This document shows, piece after piece, positions 25,940-34,543 of a stretch of DNA of 64,000 bases. Both the position numbers and the translations under genes were made by a program. Positions within the stretch are counted from its first letter, which is position 1, and each line of letters begins with the position of its first letter. Source of the DNA: CAYMSF01 sp964542255 (GTDB taxonomy: Bacteria > Verrucomicrobiota > Lentisphaeria > Victivallales > Victivallaceae); NCBI GenBank assembly GCA_964542255.1, contig CAZITV010000001.1, positions 35,705 to 99,704 on the forward strand, given 5' to 3'. The notes below the pieces were generated by a model. The model had not been told where the DNA came from, ran no database searches, and worked only from the letters and a program-made list of their open reading frames with translations.

Positions 25940-26560
25940 ATGCCTTCTTTGAATAAAGTATTTCTAATGGGAAATTTAACTCGTATGCCGGATTTGCGTT
26001 ATTTGCCAAGCGGTATGGCTGTGTGCGAGTTTGGGATTGCGGTAAGTCGCAAGTTCACAACTGGTAATCAGCAGGATACTGTCAAAGAAGACGTCTGTTT
26101 CGTCGATATTGTGGTTTGGGGTAAAATTGCGGAAACATCCGGCAAATACCTTGAAAAAGGCGCACCAGTATTTATCGAGGGGCGTTTGCAGCTTGACCAG
26201 TGGAAAGACCGCGAAACAGGGTCAAACCGCTCGCGTCTGCGTGTGGTCGCTGAAAGAGTGCAGTTTCTTAACCGTTCCGATAAAGGTGCTGCCCATGAGG
26301 AATCTTATGAGCAGTCTGCTGATGGTTATGAGGCAGGCACTTCTCATCAGTCGGCTCCTGCATATCAGCAGGCACCGACATATCAGCAACCTGGAAATTT
26401 TAATCCGCCGCGTCAAGCTCAGAATGTGCCGCGAAATCAGCCTCAGCGTCAGCCGCCGCGTCAGCAACCGCCGATGCCGGCAGAGCGCAGCAATGTTCCA
26501 CCGATGCCGGACAATAGTTTCAATGTTGGCGATGCAGCTGACGATGATATTCCGTTTTAA
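25940..26560 (+). CDS. ssb: Single-stranded DNA-binding protein
   Basis: A 206-residue SSB with an N-terminal OB fold (about 1-115: LNKVFLMGNLTRMPDLRYLPSGMAVCEFGIAVSRKF; VFIEGRLQLDQWKDRETG), a long Gln/Pro-rich low-complexity linker, and the acidic tip DDDIPF that binds partner proteins. ATG 25940 has GGAG 8 nt upstream; the upstream TTG at 25922 is not needed. It sits between rpsF and rpsR, as in many bacteria. Confidence 0.96.
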   Translation: MPSLNKVFLMGNLTRMPDLRYLPSGMAVCEFGIAVSRKFTTGNQQDTVKEDVCFVDIVVWGKIAETSGKYLEKGAPVFIEGRLQLDQWKDRETGSNRSRLRVVAERVQFLNRSDKGAAHEESYEQSADGYEAGTSHQSAPAYQQAPTYQQPGNFNPPRQAQNVPRNQPQRQPPRQQPPMPAERSNVPPMPDNSFNVGDAADDDIPF

Positions 26561-26620
26561 TCTGATTAATTTTAACATAACAACTAGTGAAATATAGCAA
26601 TAACACAAAGGAACAAGGCT

Positions 26621-26857
26621 ATGGAAAGAAAAAACAATAACATGCGACGCAGAAGAAGGGTTAACAAACCCAAAACCTGTCGTTTTTGTGAAGCAGGAGC
26701 TAATTACATTGACTTCAAAGATGCTGAAACTCTGAAAAAGTTTCAGACTGAAAAAGGCAAAATTCTCTCCCGTAGAATTACCGGTACCTGTCTCGATCAT
26801 CAGAAGATGCTTTGCACCGCGATCAAACGCGCTAGAATCATCAGTTTGACATTATAA
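26621..26857 (+). CDS. rpsR: 30S ribosomal protein S18
   Basis: A 78-residue ribosomal protein that pairs with S6 in the 30S platform. It shows an Arg-rich N-terminus, [29 protein letters not shown] and [15 protein letters not shown], the family signature. Two cysteines near the N-terminus (CRFC) plus Cys in TGTC and MLC suggest a zinc-binding version. AAGG lies 9 nt before the ATG. Confidence 0.97.
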   Translation: MERKNNNMRRRRRVNKPKTCRFCEAGANYIDFKDAETLKKFQTEKGKILSRRITGTCLDHQKMLCTAIKRARIISLTL

Positions 26858-26883
26858 TCAATTTTTGAGTAAGGAGTTTAGTT

Positions 26884-27336
26884 ATGGCTTTGGTAAAATT
26901 GATTTTACTCGAAGACGTTGAAAATCTCGGTTTGGCCGGCGATGAAGTTAATGTCGCCCCAGGCTATGCCAGAAATTTCTTGTTGCCGCGCGGTTTGGCA
27001 TCAAAGTCAACCCCGAGCATTCTCAAAGTGCTCAACGCAAGAAAAGAAAAAATTGAAGAACACCGCCGTCAAGAATTTGAAGCGGCTAAAAAATTGGCAG
27101 AAAGCATTGCCGCAGTTGAAATTTCAATTGCAATGCAGGCATCTGACGATAATCGCCTCTTCGGTTCTGTAACAGGTCGCAATATTGCAGAACAATTTGC
27201 TGCAAAGGGTGTCATCATTGACCATCAGCGTGTCCGGCTCGAAGAGCCTATCAAACAGCTGGGCAAATTTGAAGTGGAAATTAAACTTCATCACGACGTC
27301 TCGGTCAAGGCAAAAGTCTGGATCGTGCGTGTTTAA
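26884..27336 (+). CDS. rplI: 50S ribosomal protein L9
   Basis: A 150-residue protein with the conserved N-terminal domain (VKLILLEDVENLGLAGDEVNVAPGYARNFLLPRGLA), a long connecting helix rich in Lys/Glu and a C-terminal domain (DDNRLFGSVTGRNIAEQFAAKGV...). AAGGAG lies 7 nt before the ATG. It is followed within 6 nt by dnaB. Confidence 0.97.
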   Translation: MALVKLILLEDVENLGLAGDEVNVAPGYARNFLLPRGLASKSTPSILKVLNARKEKIEEHRRQEFEAAKKLAESIAAVEISIAMQASDDNRLFGSVTGRNIAEQFAAKGVIIDHQRVRLEEPIKQLGKFEVEIKLHHDVSVKAKVWIVRV

Positions 27337-27341
27337 TTGCA

Positions 27342-28832
27342 ATGGCAGAGAACCAAGACAGCAAATCTAATAGAACGAAGCAGACTGCTTTGTTGAGCGA
27401 AGACCGTCCACAGCCGCACAGTCTTGAGACTGAGCGCGCTGTGCTGGCGGCAATGCTTCGTGATCCAAAATTCTGCGTTGGAATTTCCATCGAAATTTTT
27501 GGCGGCAAGAAAACCAAAAAAATCAAAAAAAATAAATTTGATGAAGATTCCGGAATTGAAGATGTTTTTTATTCTCCGGTGCATCGTGATTTGTACCGGA
27601 CGATTTTAAAACTTTACGATGATGATGTCAAAATTGATATACTCTCTTTAGGACATCAGCTTAAACTTCAAAAAAAATTTGATGACATCGGCGGCGATAT
27701 TTTCTTGTTTGACCTTTACAATACGATTGCCACCACAGCTAATATTGAAACTTGGTGTAAAATTGTCAGAGAACACGCAATGCTGCGCCGCACGATTATT
27801 GCATGCTCCGAAACAGTTGCTAAATGTTACGACAAAGATTTAAAACCAATTGAGTTAATTGAAGATTTAGAAAAACAGATTTACGAAATCCATGCGAACA
27901 ATAGTAAAAGTGAAATTGTGGAAATGAAGTCTGTTGTGGAAAATACTTTTATCAATATAAAGGCAATAATTGATAAGAAGGTTAGTCCTGGCATCCCTAG
28001 TGGTTTGTCTGATTTAGATAGACTGGTGGTGGGATTTAAGCCGGGTGAAATGTTTGTTTTGGCAGCGCGGCCTTCAATTGGTAAAACTGCTTTGGCATTG
28101 AATATTATTCGCAATGTTGCATTGCGCGGTGAACATAAACGTTCAGTAGCATTTTTTAGTCTGGAGATGACAACTGAACAGATAACCCGTCGTTTATTGT
28201 GTACTGAGGCACAAATTTCCGAATCTTGTTTTTTTGATAATTCGTTTAAATCTACTGATATTAATAAATTAACCACGGCAGTAAGTGCATTCCAGAATTC
28301 AAGTATTTTTCTTGATGAGACGGGTGCTCTCACTATCTCTGAATTGAGGGCTAAGGCGAGAAGGCTCAAAAGTCAAAACAAAATTGAATTGATTGTGATT
28401 GATTACCTCCAGTTAATGCGGGCAGATAATAAAAAAACCGATAACCGTCAGGAAGAGGTGGCACTTATTTCTAGCGGCATTAAAAGTTTAGCTAAAGAAT
28501 TAAAAATCCCAATTTTAGTTTTGGCGCAATTGAACCGCGAAAGCGAAAAGACCAGCGGTGCCGCTTCTGCTCATCCCAAATTGAGCCATTTGCGTGAATC
28601 TGGTTCAATTGAGCAGGATGCTGATATCGTAACATTTTTGCACCGTGACCGCGATAAAACCAAAGAAAACAACCGCGAAGCAAATAGAGCTGGCAGTGAA
28701 GCTATTTTGATTGTTGAAAAGAACCGAAACGGTCGGACTGGTTTAGTTGATTTGGTGTTTTATCCTGACCGTTTGGAATTTTGTTGTAAAGCGCGCTATG
28801 ATGAGTCAGATAGACCAGGCAATGCCAGATGA
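27342..28832 (+). CDS. dnaB: Replicative DNA helicase DnaB
   Basis: A 496-residue RecA-fold hexameric helicase. N-terminal domain: PHSLETERAVLAAMLRDP. The C-terminal ATPase has Walker A ARPSIGKTALAL near residue 240, Walker B LIVIDYLQLMRAD and the DnaB motif LAQLNRESEK...LSHLRESGSIEQDADIV. A Lys-rich insertion (GGKKTKKIKKNK) near residue 53-64 in the N-domain is not typical. No strong SD precedes the ATG, which lies 5 nt after rplI; translation may be coupled. Confidence 0.95.
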   Translation: MAENQDSKSNRTKQTALLSEDRPQPHSLETERAVLAAMLRDPKFCVGISIEIFGGKKTKKIKKNKFDEDSGIEDVFYSPVHRDLYRTILKLYDDDVKIDILSLGHQLKLQKKFDDIGGDIFLFDLYNTIATTANIETWCKIVREHAMLRRTIIACSETVAKCYDKDLKPIELIEDLEKQIYEIHANNSKSEIVEMKSVVENTFINIKAIIDKKVSPGIPSGLSDLDRLVVGFKPGEMFVLAARPSIGKTALALNIIRNVALRGEHKRSVAFFSLEMTTEQITRRLLCTEAQISESCFFDNSFKSTDINKLTTAVSAFQNSSIFLDETGALTISELRAKARRLKSQNKIELIVIDYLQLMRADNKKTDNRQEEVALISSGIKSLAKELKIPILVLAQLNRESEKTSGAASAHPKLSHLRESGSIEQDADIVTFLHRDRDKTKENNREANRAGSEAILIVEKNRNGRTGLVDLVFYPDRLEFCCKARYDESDRPGNAR

Positions 28833-28852
28833 TTAACATACGGAGCAATAAA

Positions 28853-31150
28853 GTGTTTTTTAATAAAATTTTGGTTATAATTTCTGTTGGGCTGTTTTTG
28901 CTGCCCGCAATTAACGCCGCAAAAATTGAAAAACTTGATTTCGTTCAAATTGGCGGCTACCAGTTCCCGGAAAAAATGCTATTATTCAACGTTCAGCAAA
29001 AAGTTGGTTCTGAATATGACGAGCAAATTCTTAATGCAGACATCAAACGGCTTTATGAAACCGGATATTTCTCCGATGTGGTTTCTGAAACCAAAAAAAT
29101 ATCTCCTGCAACCGTTGAAGTAATCATTAAAGTCAGCGTTAAACCTAGAGTTAAGTTCATCGAAATTAAGGGTAATCAGAAGTTTAATACTGAAGAACTG
29201 CGTAAAGAAATTACAGTTAATTCTGATATGCCGCTAAATGACAATAAATTACGTGAAAGTACTCAAAAACTTCGCGATTTTTATAAAAGCAAAGGATATA
29301 ATGAGGCAACTATCACTCCAGTCATCAAAACCGTAAATACCAATGATATTAACGTCGTATTTGAAATTCAGGAAAATTTACGCAAAAAAGTTAACGATGT
29401 CACTTTTGAAGGCGCTACAGTCTATACAGCATGGACATTGAAAAATGCTATTGCCAACCGTCACTCTTACCTAAGTCGTTTTCTTGAATTTGGATTATTT
29501 AACCCGGATGAACTAGAAAATGATAAGGCTAGAATTAGAGAATTATACTGGGATAAAGGTTTTTTAGATTTCAAAGTTGAGAAGATTACTTTAACTCCGG
29601 ATAAAGATGACCCTGAATATTTGAATATTAATTTTAAGGTTTTTGAAGGTGAGCCATATAAAGTAGGCAAAATTACAGTCAATGGTAATCTGCTTTTCCC
29701 GAAAGAACAACTGCTGCGCTTGATAAAAGTTGAAACCGGCAAAATTTTTGAGTTAAAACTAGAACAGGATTCAAAAACAGCAATTACTAATCTTTACGAG
29801 TCAATGGGATATGCGGATATGTTCTGCAAGGTCAACCGCATCGCAGAATTCAAAAATCATATAGTTGATTTGGACTTCATCGTTTCTGAAGGGAAAAAAT
29901 ACAACGTAAAAGATGTGATTATCACTGGTAACATGCGCACTAAAGATAAAGTTATCCGGCGCGAATTAGCTATCCAACCAGGTGACCCTCTTGATAAAAA
30001 CCGCATCAAAGCCAGTAAGGCAAGACTAATGGGAATGGGATACTTTGAAGACGTAAAAGCAGTCGCAGTCGGTACAGATGATGTTGGCAAAAAAAATGTG
30101 CAGTTTGATGTTAAAGAAAAAGAAACTTTTAAGGTTAAAGTTGGCGGCGGATTTTCGGACACGGATAGCCTGGTCGGTATGGTTGAAGTTGGTAATAATA
30201 ATTTTGACATTCTTGACCCAATGAATTATTTCTATGGCGGTGGTCAGCGTTTCCGTGTACAGGGGTTATTCGGTCTTGAACGCCAAGGCGTTAATGTGGA
30301 CTTTTCTGAACCTTGGCTCTTCGATATGCCGTTGCGGTTAGATATGTCAGGTTATTTAAATCAGGTTGAATATGAACACTGGGATGAGACCCGTGTAGGT
30401 GGCAAGTTTGCTCTAACTCATAAAGTATTTGATGATTTTACAAGTATTACCGGAGGTTACAAATTTGAGCAAGTCAATGTCTCAGATATGTCCAGTAGCG
30501 CTTCACCTGAATTGAGAAGTCAGAGCGGTCGTGAATGGGTAAGTCAACCTTCTTTATTGTTGAATCGTGATACCCGCGACAGTCTTATTGAGCCCACATC
30601 GGGTTATTTAACAAGCGCTACTGGCGCAGTTTCGCCTAAAGTAATTGGCTCCAGTACCAACTTCTACCGGCTCGAAAGTAAAAATAGCTATTACTTCTCA
30701 CTGCTGGAAAAAGCTTTAATCTTCCACCTTGGCGGTAAAATTGGCACAGTCGCATGTTTTGACCGTAACGATATGGCACCGCTATACGAAAGATACTTCC
30801 TGGGTGGTGGCGATAGTCTGCGTGGCTTCTCTTATCGTGATGTCTCACCGGTTGATAACAACGGCACCCCCATCGGCGGACAAACTATGCTCCTGCTAAC
30901 TACGGAAATGACCCACCCCATTTGGAGTTTTATCCGCGGTGCAATTTTTGTTGATGCCGGCGGAGTAGGGCGTAGTTCCTACAGCATGGGATTGAGTAAT
31001 ATGAATGTTGGTACCGGTTACGGTTTGCGTATTAAAGTACCGTATTTAAATGCTCCGGTTAAAGTTGACTTGGCATATCCGGTAGTCTGCAATCAGGAAG
31101 ATTATGACAGGAAATTGCGCGTCCATTTTAATATGGGCTTCACTTGGTAA
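28853..31150 (+). CDS. bamA: Outer-membrane protein assembly factor BamA
   Basis: A 765-residue Omp85 protein that inserts beta-barrel proteins into the outer membrane. A signal peptide (ending near AINA) is followed by five POTRA-type repeats (about 25-405; e.g. VKFIEIKGNQKFNTEELRKEI, YKVGKITVNGNLLFPKEQL, YNVKDVIITGNMRTKDKVI) and a C-terminal barrel with the L6 motif DSLRGFSYR. I prefer GTG 28853, which has GGAG 7 nt upstream; an ATG at 28829 overlapping the dnaB stop gives eight more residues but has no SD. Confidence 0.93.
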   Translation: MFFNKILVIISVGLFLLPAINAAKIEKLDFVQIGGYQFPEKMLLFNVQQKVGSEYDEQILNADIKRLYETGYFSDVVSETKKISPATVEVIIKVSVKPRVKFIEIKGNQKFNTEELRKEITVNSDMPLNDNKLRESTQKLRDFYKSKGYNEATITPVIKTVNTNDINVVFEIQENLRKKVNDVTFEGATVYTAWTLKNAIANRHSYLSRFLEFGLFNPDELENDKARIRELYWDKGFLDFKVEKITLTPDKDDPEYLNINFKVFEGEPYKVGKITVNGNLLFPKEQLLRLIKVETGKIFELKLEQDSKTAITNLYESMGYADMFCKVNRIAEFKNHIVDLDFIVSEGKKYNVKDVIITGNMRTKDKVIRRELAIQPGDPLDKNRIKASKARLMGMGYFEDVKAVAVGTDDVGKKNVQFDVKEKETFKVKVGGGFSDTDSLVGMVEVGNNNFDILDPMNYFYGGGQRFRVQGLFGLERQGVNVDFSEPWLFDMPLRLDMSGYLNQVEYEHWDETRVGGKFALTHKVFDDFTSITGGYKFEQVNVSDMSSSASPELRSQSGREWVSQPSLLLNRDTRDSLIEPTSGYLTSATGAVSPKVIGSSTNFYRLESKNSYYFSLLEKALIFHLGGKIGTVACFDRNDMAPLYERYFLGGGDSLRGFSYRDVSPVDNNGTPIGGQTMLLLTTEMTHPIWSFIRGAIFVDAGGVGRSSYSMGLSNMNVGTGYGLRIKVPYLNAPVKVDLAYPVVCNQEDYDRKLRVHFNMGFTW

Positions 31151-31165
31151 ATCCCAATATTTTCT

Positions 31166-31432
31166 ATGCAAGACCTAAATTTACAGCAATTGATATTTCC
31201 AGTAAAATGGCACTACAAAATTATTACAGATGCTAATACTGAAAATATTTTAGATGACATTAATCGCATACTATCTGAACACGGCGTAACTCATCAAGCA
31301 CAATCGGGCAATTTTTCATCTAACCGCAAATATTTGACTTATAAAGTTACCGTAGAATTTTTTTGCCGTGAAGAAATGGAACGATTAAGTCTCGCTCTTC
31401 GGAATATATCAGGTGTAAAATACCTAATTTGA
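31166..31432 (+). CDS. DUF493/YbeD-like small protein
   Basis: An 88-residue protein with an ACT-like alpha/beta pattern (FPVKWHYKIITDANTENILDDINRIL...SSNRKYLTYKVTVEFFCREEMERLSLALRNISGVKYLI), matching the DUF493 family, whose E. coli member is YbeD. Its function is unknown. It begins 15 nt after bamA and has no clear SD, so it may be the tail of that operon. In E. coli ybeD precedes lipB; no lipB follows here. Confidence 0.75.
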   Translation: MQDLNLQQLIFPVKWHYKIITDANTENILDDINRILSEHGVTHQAQSGNFSSNRKYLTYKVTVEFFCREEMERLSLALRNISGVKYLI

Positions 31433-31691
31433 AATTTACCCAGCAGTAAACCGGATCATCAGTGTCCTTGTAATTCCCTAACCCAACTTCATCAAGCTAT
31501 ACTGTGTTATTGAGCATTGTCCAATAATGTCAGAATATCTCAGGAACTTTTATATTTAACCGTACGCGTGAAACTGGATTATCTCCAAGGCAGCCTCTGT
31601 GACATCCGGTACCAGCGATTGATGGATACTCTGCGTGATGCTAAATTTGAAATGATAGTAGTATCACGTTATCTGATTGTGTTAAAAAAAG

Positions 31692-32231
31692 CTACTTGTT
31701 CCAGTTTACTCCAACCATAAATGGAAATCTGCCATTTTTATTGAAGTTAACCAAACCAAGCTGAAAATCAATGTTATCTGCATGATTAACTATGCCGAAT
31801 TGCCAGCCACTTTTTTTCCCAACGTTGACTATGCCAATCTGCGCGCCAACAAGATCTTTTTCAATGATATTTACTAATGACATTTGAACGCCATATAACT
31901 GATTGGATATGCTTGGTGCCAGCATTGCCCATTGAAATCCATTGACATTGTCCGTGGTACAGCAGAATCCCCATTCAAAACCGACTACCTTGCCTTTACC
32001 TGATGAAATTGGCAAACCTAGTTTAAGTCCTGAAACGTTTGCTGTTTCAATTGATGTTGGCGCATTAAACCAAAATCCTGCAAGCATTCCATCCCAACGC
32101 TCATTCTGTACAGTATTAGTAGCGTTATTTTTAGAGTCAGTAGCGGGAACAACAGTATCCTGAGCTGGGCAAAGTGCAGCAGCAAAACATAAAGTCACCA
32201 TAACTGCACAACTGATTAATGACGTTTTCAT
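31692..32231 (-). CDS. Secreted protein with LA_2272-type surface repeats
   Basis: A 179-residue protein with a signal peptide (MKTSLISCAVMVTLCFAAALCPAQ) and repeated short beta units of about 16-18 residues: GVQMSLVNIIEKDLV, GAQIGIVNVGKKSGW, FGIVNHADNIDF, LGLVNFNKNGRFP, ending VGVNW. This is the pattern of LA_2272-like surface-repeat proteins. Its function is unknown; an outer-membrane or extracellular location is likely. ATG 32231 is chosen because AGGA is 8 nt upstream; the longer ORF from 32321 adds 30 Lys-rich residues that would bury the signal peptide. Confidence 0.65.
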   Translation of the reverse strand: MKTSLISCAVMVTLCFAAALCPAQDTVVPATDSKNNATNTVQNERWDGMLAGFWFNAPTSIETANVSGLKLGLPISSGKGKVVGFEWGFCCTTDNVNGFQWAMLAPSISNQLYGVQMSLVNIIEKDLVGAQIGIVNVGKKSGWQFGIVNHADNIDFQLGLVNFNKNGRFPFMVGVNWNK

Positions 32232-32357
32232 CCTTTTATTCCTTTTTTTGTTTTTCTTTGCTAAAATATAAATCTTAGCTAAAGTATTAATATTTAAAAT
32301 GATACAGGCAGGCATCGCCAAATGCAGTGCATACTTGTATTTTATATCAAATTTAGG

Positions 32358-33413
32358 TTATTCGTCATCGTTAATGTGTTTGGTTTTGCCTAATATATCT
32401 TCAGGATTAACTGGTGTGTGATTTAGGCTGATATTAATATGTTCATGCTTAACTACTGGTACTGATTTTAGATCCAGTTCTGGTCGCGCGGTTAATGAAT
32501 TTAGCGAAATATGCGCATTGTCAATAGAAGATTTTGATAACGCCGGATGAGGTTGCGGGGTGAATTGCACCGTTTTTTTTAAACCTTCTTCTGAACTGTG
32601 TGGAAATGGTTGTTTAGCGCTCTGATGATCAGTTTTATCAACTGTATTTGCAGGCATAGGCATTGCTGGACGATGAGTGTGATGAGGTGGCATAGCAGGA
32701 GTTTTATCTTTTTCAATAACGCCTGGAGGCAGTGGCGGTGTTGTTTTGTTCAGTGGGGTAGGCAAATCGTTTTTAACTTGAATTTTAGCATGTTCTTGAA
32801 TTGGATGCCTTAAGCTGCCAGTTGCAGGCTCAAGACACTGCTCAGGCTTTACTGGCTGGATTACCACATTACTGCCGGACTCAATATGTGACTTTGCGGC
32901 AATGGTTGACATTGAATGTTTTGCCTGATGCGGTGCAGATTGCCCAATGTCAGGATTGTCTAGATTGCTAACGTATAATTTATTATTAGTTTGGTGCATC
33001 CCGGCAGAAAAATATTCATTTACTGGGGCATTGTCTGAATTTGCATTGTTTGCGACTGTAGGCGAAACGATACTCGTTGGCGTTTTATTAATATCCATTT
33101 TATTATGGCGCAAAATGTCTTCGGTGTAAAATTCTGTTTCAACAATATCCGAAACACCGTGCTTGCCCATTCTAATTTCATAAAGTAGCTTATTGGCACG
33201 TTGCAGTTCAACAATTACCTCGGCAAATGAACCATCAAATTTCTTTGCGTGCCAAATAATGCTGTTTAATTCGACATCACTTGTTTCTCTGAATTTATCA
33301 AATTCAAAGATTAACTTTCCTAATCGAATGATTAGAGTTAAAAAAATTATACACGTTATTATGCTGACTACGACAAGCGCCACCAGCAAGACTGGTAATG
33401 TCAAATCTCCCAT
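32358..33413 (-). CDS. Membrane-anchored Pro/His/Thr-rich hypothetical protein
   Basis: A 351-residue protein I do not recognise. One N-terminal transmembrane helix (residues about 5-30) leads into a short helical region (FRETSDVELNSIIWHAKKFDGSFAEVIVELQRANKLLYEIRMGK) and then a long low-complexity stretch rich in Pro, His, Ser, Thr and Asn (about 110-351) that is likely disordered. The SD GGAGG is 8 nt before the ATG, so translation is well supported. It lies upstream of the surface-repeat gene on the same strand. Confidence 0.7.
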   Translation of the reverse strand: MGDLTLPVLLVALVVVSIITCIIFLTLIIRLGKLIFEFDKFRETSDVELNSIIWHAKKFDGSFAEVIVELQRANKLLYEIRMGKHGVSDIVETEFYTEDILRHNKMDINKTPTSIVSPTVANNANSDNAPVNEYFSAGMHQTNNKLYVSNLDNPDIGQSAPHQAKHSMSTIAAKSHIESGSNVVIQPVKPEQCLEPATGSLRHPIQEHAKIQVKNDLPTPLNKTTPPLPPGVIEKDKTPAMPPHHTHRPAMPMPANTVDKTDHQSAKQPFPHSSEEGLKKTVQFTPQPHPALSKSSIDNAHISLNSLTARPELDLKSVPVVKHEHINISLNHTPVNPEDILGKTKHINDDE

Positions 33414-33549
33414 GTCCCTAACCTCCAGGTTCAGGCTAATATACCTTCTATGTTATCTTAAATTATCTCAAAATACTTAAATGTCAATTAAATTGAGTAA
33501 ATTTCATTTTTTTTTGTAAAATAAACAAAATCATAATGATTGAAAAATA

Positions 33550-33584
33550 TGTAATGCACCCATTGACAAATGGGGAGCATTACA
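33550..33584 (-). terminator. Rho-independent terminator of the RlpA-like gene
   Basis: TGTAATGC (33550-33557) pairs with GCATTACA (33577-33584), and inside it CCCATT (33559-33564) pairs with AATGGG (33569-33574) around GACA, with a small internal bulge. Read on the minus strand, the stem is followed by ATATTTTTC. It lies about 50 nt past the stop of the RlpA-like gene. Confidence 0.7.
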
Positions 33585-33636
33585 CAATAGCTCGTATTAT
33601 GCTTGTGATGCAGTTATGAGGAATTGGGCTCTTTTA

Positions 33637-34371
33637 TTATTTATCTGAAAACCATTCCGGCAAAGTGATTTTTGCGGCATTTGCACTGATTTTATTTTTT
33701 GAATATATGGTGACTGGTGCTGTACCGTTATGAATAATATCTAGCCTGGCGGCGGCAGCATTGGTCAAGTCTATGTCTCTACCGGAGATAAACGGTCCGC
33801 GGTCGTTTATTCTGACAACAAGTCGCCGATGATTATTGTTGTTCACTACAAGCACAAGAGTCCCAAGAGGTAGTGTGCGGTGTGCAGCAGTATAAAATGG
33901 TCCAGGTAAAAATAAATTTCCTGAAGCGGTGCGGTTAAAATAAAACCCCTTGCCGTAATGTGATGCTACACCCTGCTCAACATAGTACCATGTTCCCCAG
34001 TCAAAAGGTGGAGTGAAAAAGTAGTAGTAAAGAATTGCTGCGATAAATGAGCTAAAAAGAAAGAATCTTCTGGCAATTGCTGAATTGTCACATTTTTTTC
34101 TAGTGAACAATCCCAACAGCCAAAATATGATAAATAGATAATAACAAATTTGACCGATGGTATAAAAAAATGATTTAATTATACAGCATATTTTGTGGCA
34201 TGACTTAATATTACAAAAAACATCTAAAGCTCTCTTTAACAGATTAAAAATTGCTTTAATGGTTAGAATAATGATTTTTACTGTGAAGCGGAAGAACTCC
34301 CACCAAATTATTCCAATTAAATCAAATATTTTAAGTAGCGCGCTATTTGTTTTTTCTTTCATCATATACAT
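33637..34371 (-). CDS. RlpA-like double-psi beta-barrel protein with multiple membrane segments
   Basis: A 244-residue protein. The C-terminal about 100 residues are an RlpA-type DPBB domain: YVEQGVASHYGKGFYFNRTASG, YTAAHRTLPLGTLVLVVNNNNHRRLVVRINDRGPFISGRDIDLTNAAAARL. RlpA enzymes are septal lytic transglycosylases, normally lipoproteins with a SPOR domain. Here there is neither a lipobox nor a SPOR domain, but two or three N-terminal hydrophobic segments (about 15-45, 65-90, 105-122). The Glu often found in TANGE is Asn in TASGN, so activity is uncertain. The SD is weak. Confidence 0.78.
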   Translation of the reverse strand: MYMMKEKTNSALLKIFDLIGIIWWEFFRFTVKIIILTIKAIFNLLKRALDVFCNIKSCHKICCIIKSFFYTIGQICYYLFIIFWLLGLFTRKKCDNSAIARRFFLFSSFIAAILYYYFFTPPFDWGTWYYVEQGVASHYGKGFYFNRTASGNLFLPGPFYTAAHRTLPLGTLVLVVNNNNHRRLVVRINDRGPFISGRDIDLTNAAAARLDIIHNGTAPVTIYSKNKISANAAKITLPEWFSDK

Positions 34372-34473
34372 TTGTTTAGGAAATAATTACTATGCCTGCA
34401 TGCAGCGGTGAGATAATATATTTATTATTTTGAGAAATTTTCGTAGTTTATTTGAGTATCTAATTAAATAAAA

Positions 34474-34514
34474 AATACCGACTATGAATTCATGTTATTT
34501 CAAAAGTCGGTATT
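34474..34514 (-). terminator. Rho-independent terminator of transketolase gene
   Basis: AATACCGACT (34474-34483) pairs with AGTCGGTATT (34505-34514). On the minus strand, the tkt direction, the stem is followed by TTTTTATTT. The loop contains the palindrome ATGAATTCAT. It begins about 30 nt past the tkt stop. Confidence 0.82.
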
Positions 34515-34543
34515 AATCAGAAAACGATATAATTTAACAAAAA

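Noticed and set aside
26222..26800. 192-codon minus-strand frame over ssb and rpsR
   Set aside because: It is antisense to two certain ribosomal/replication genes and consists of Arg/Leu/Ser repeats produced by the Gln/Pro-rich ssb linker.
31517..31720. 67-codon plus-strand frame starting with TTG
   Set aside because: It has no SD, overlaps the end of the opposite-strand surface-repeat gene, and resembles no family. It may be a decayed remnant but cannot be supported as a gene.
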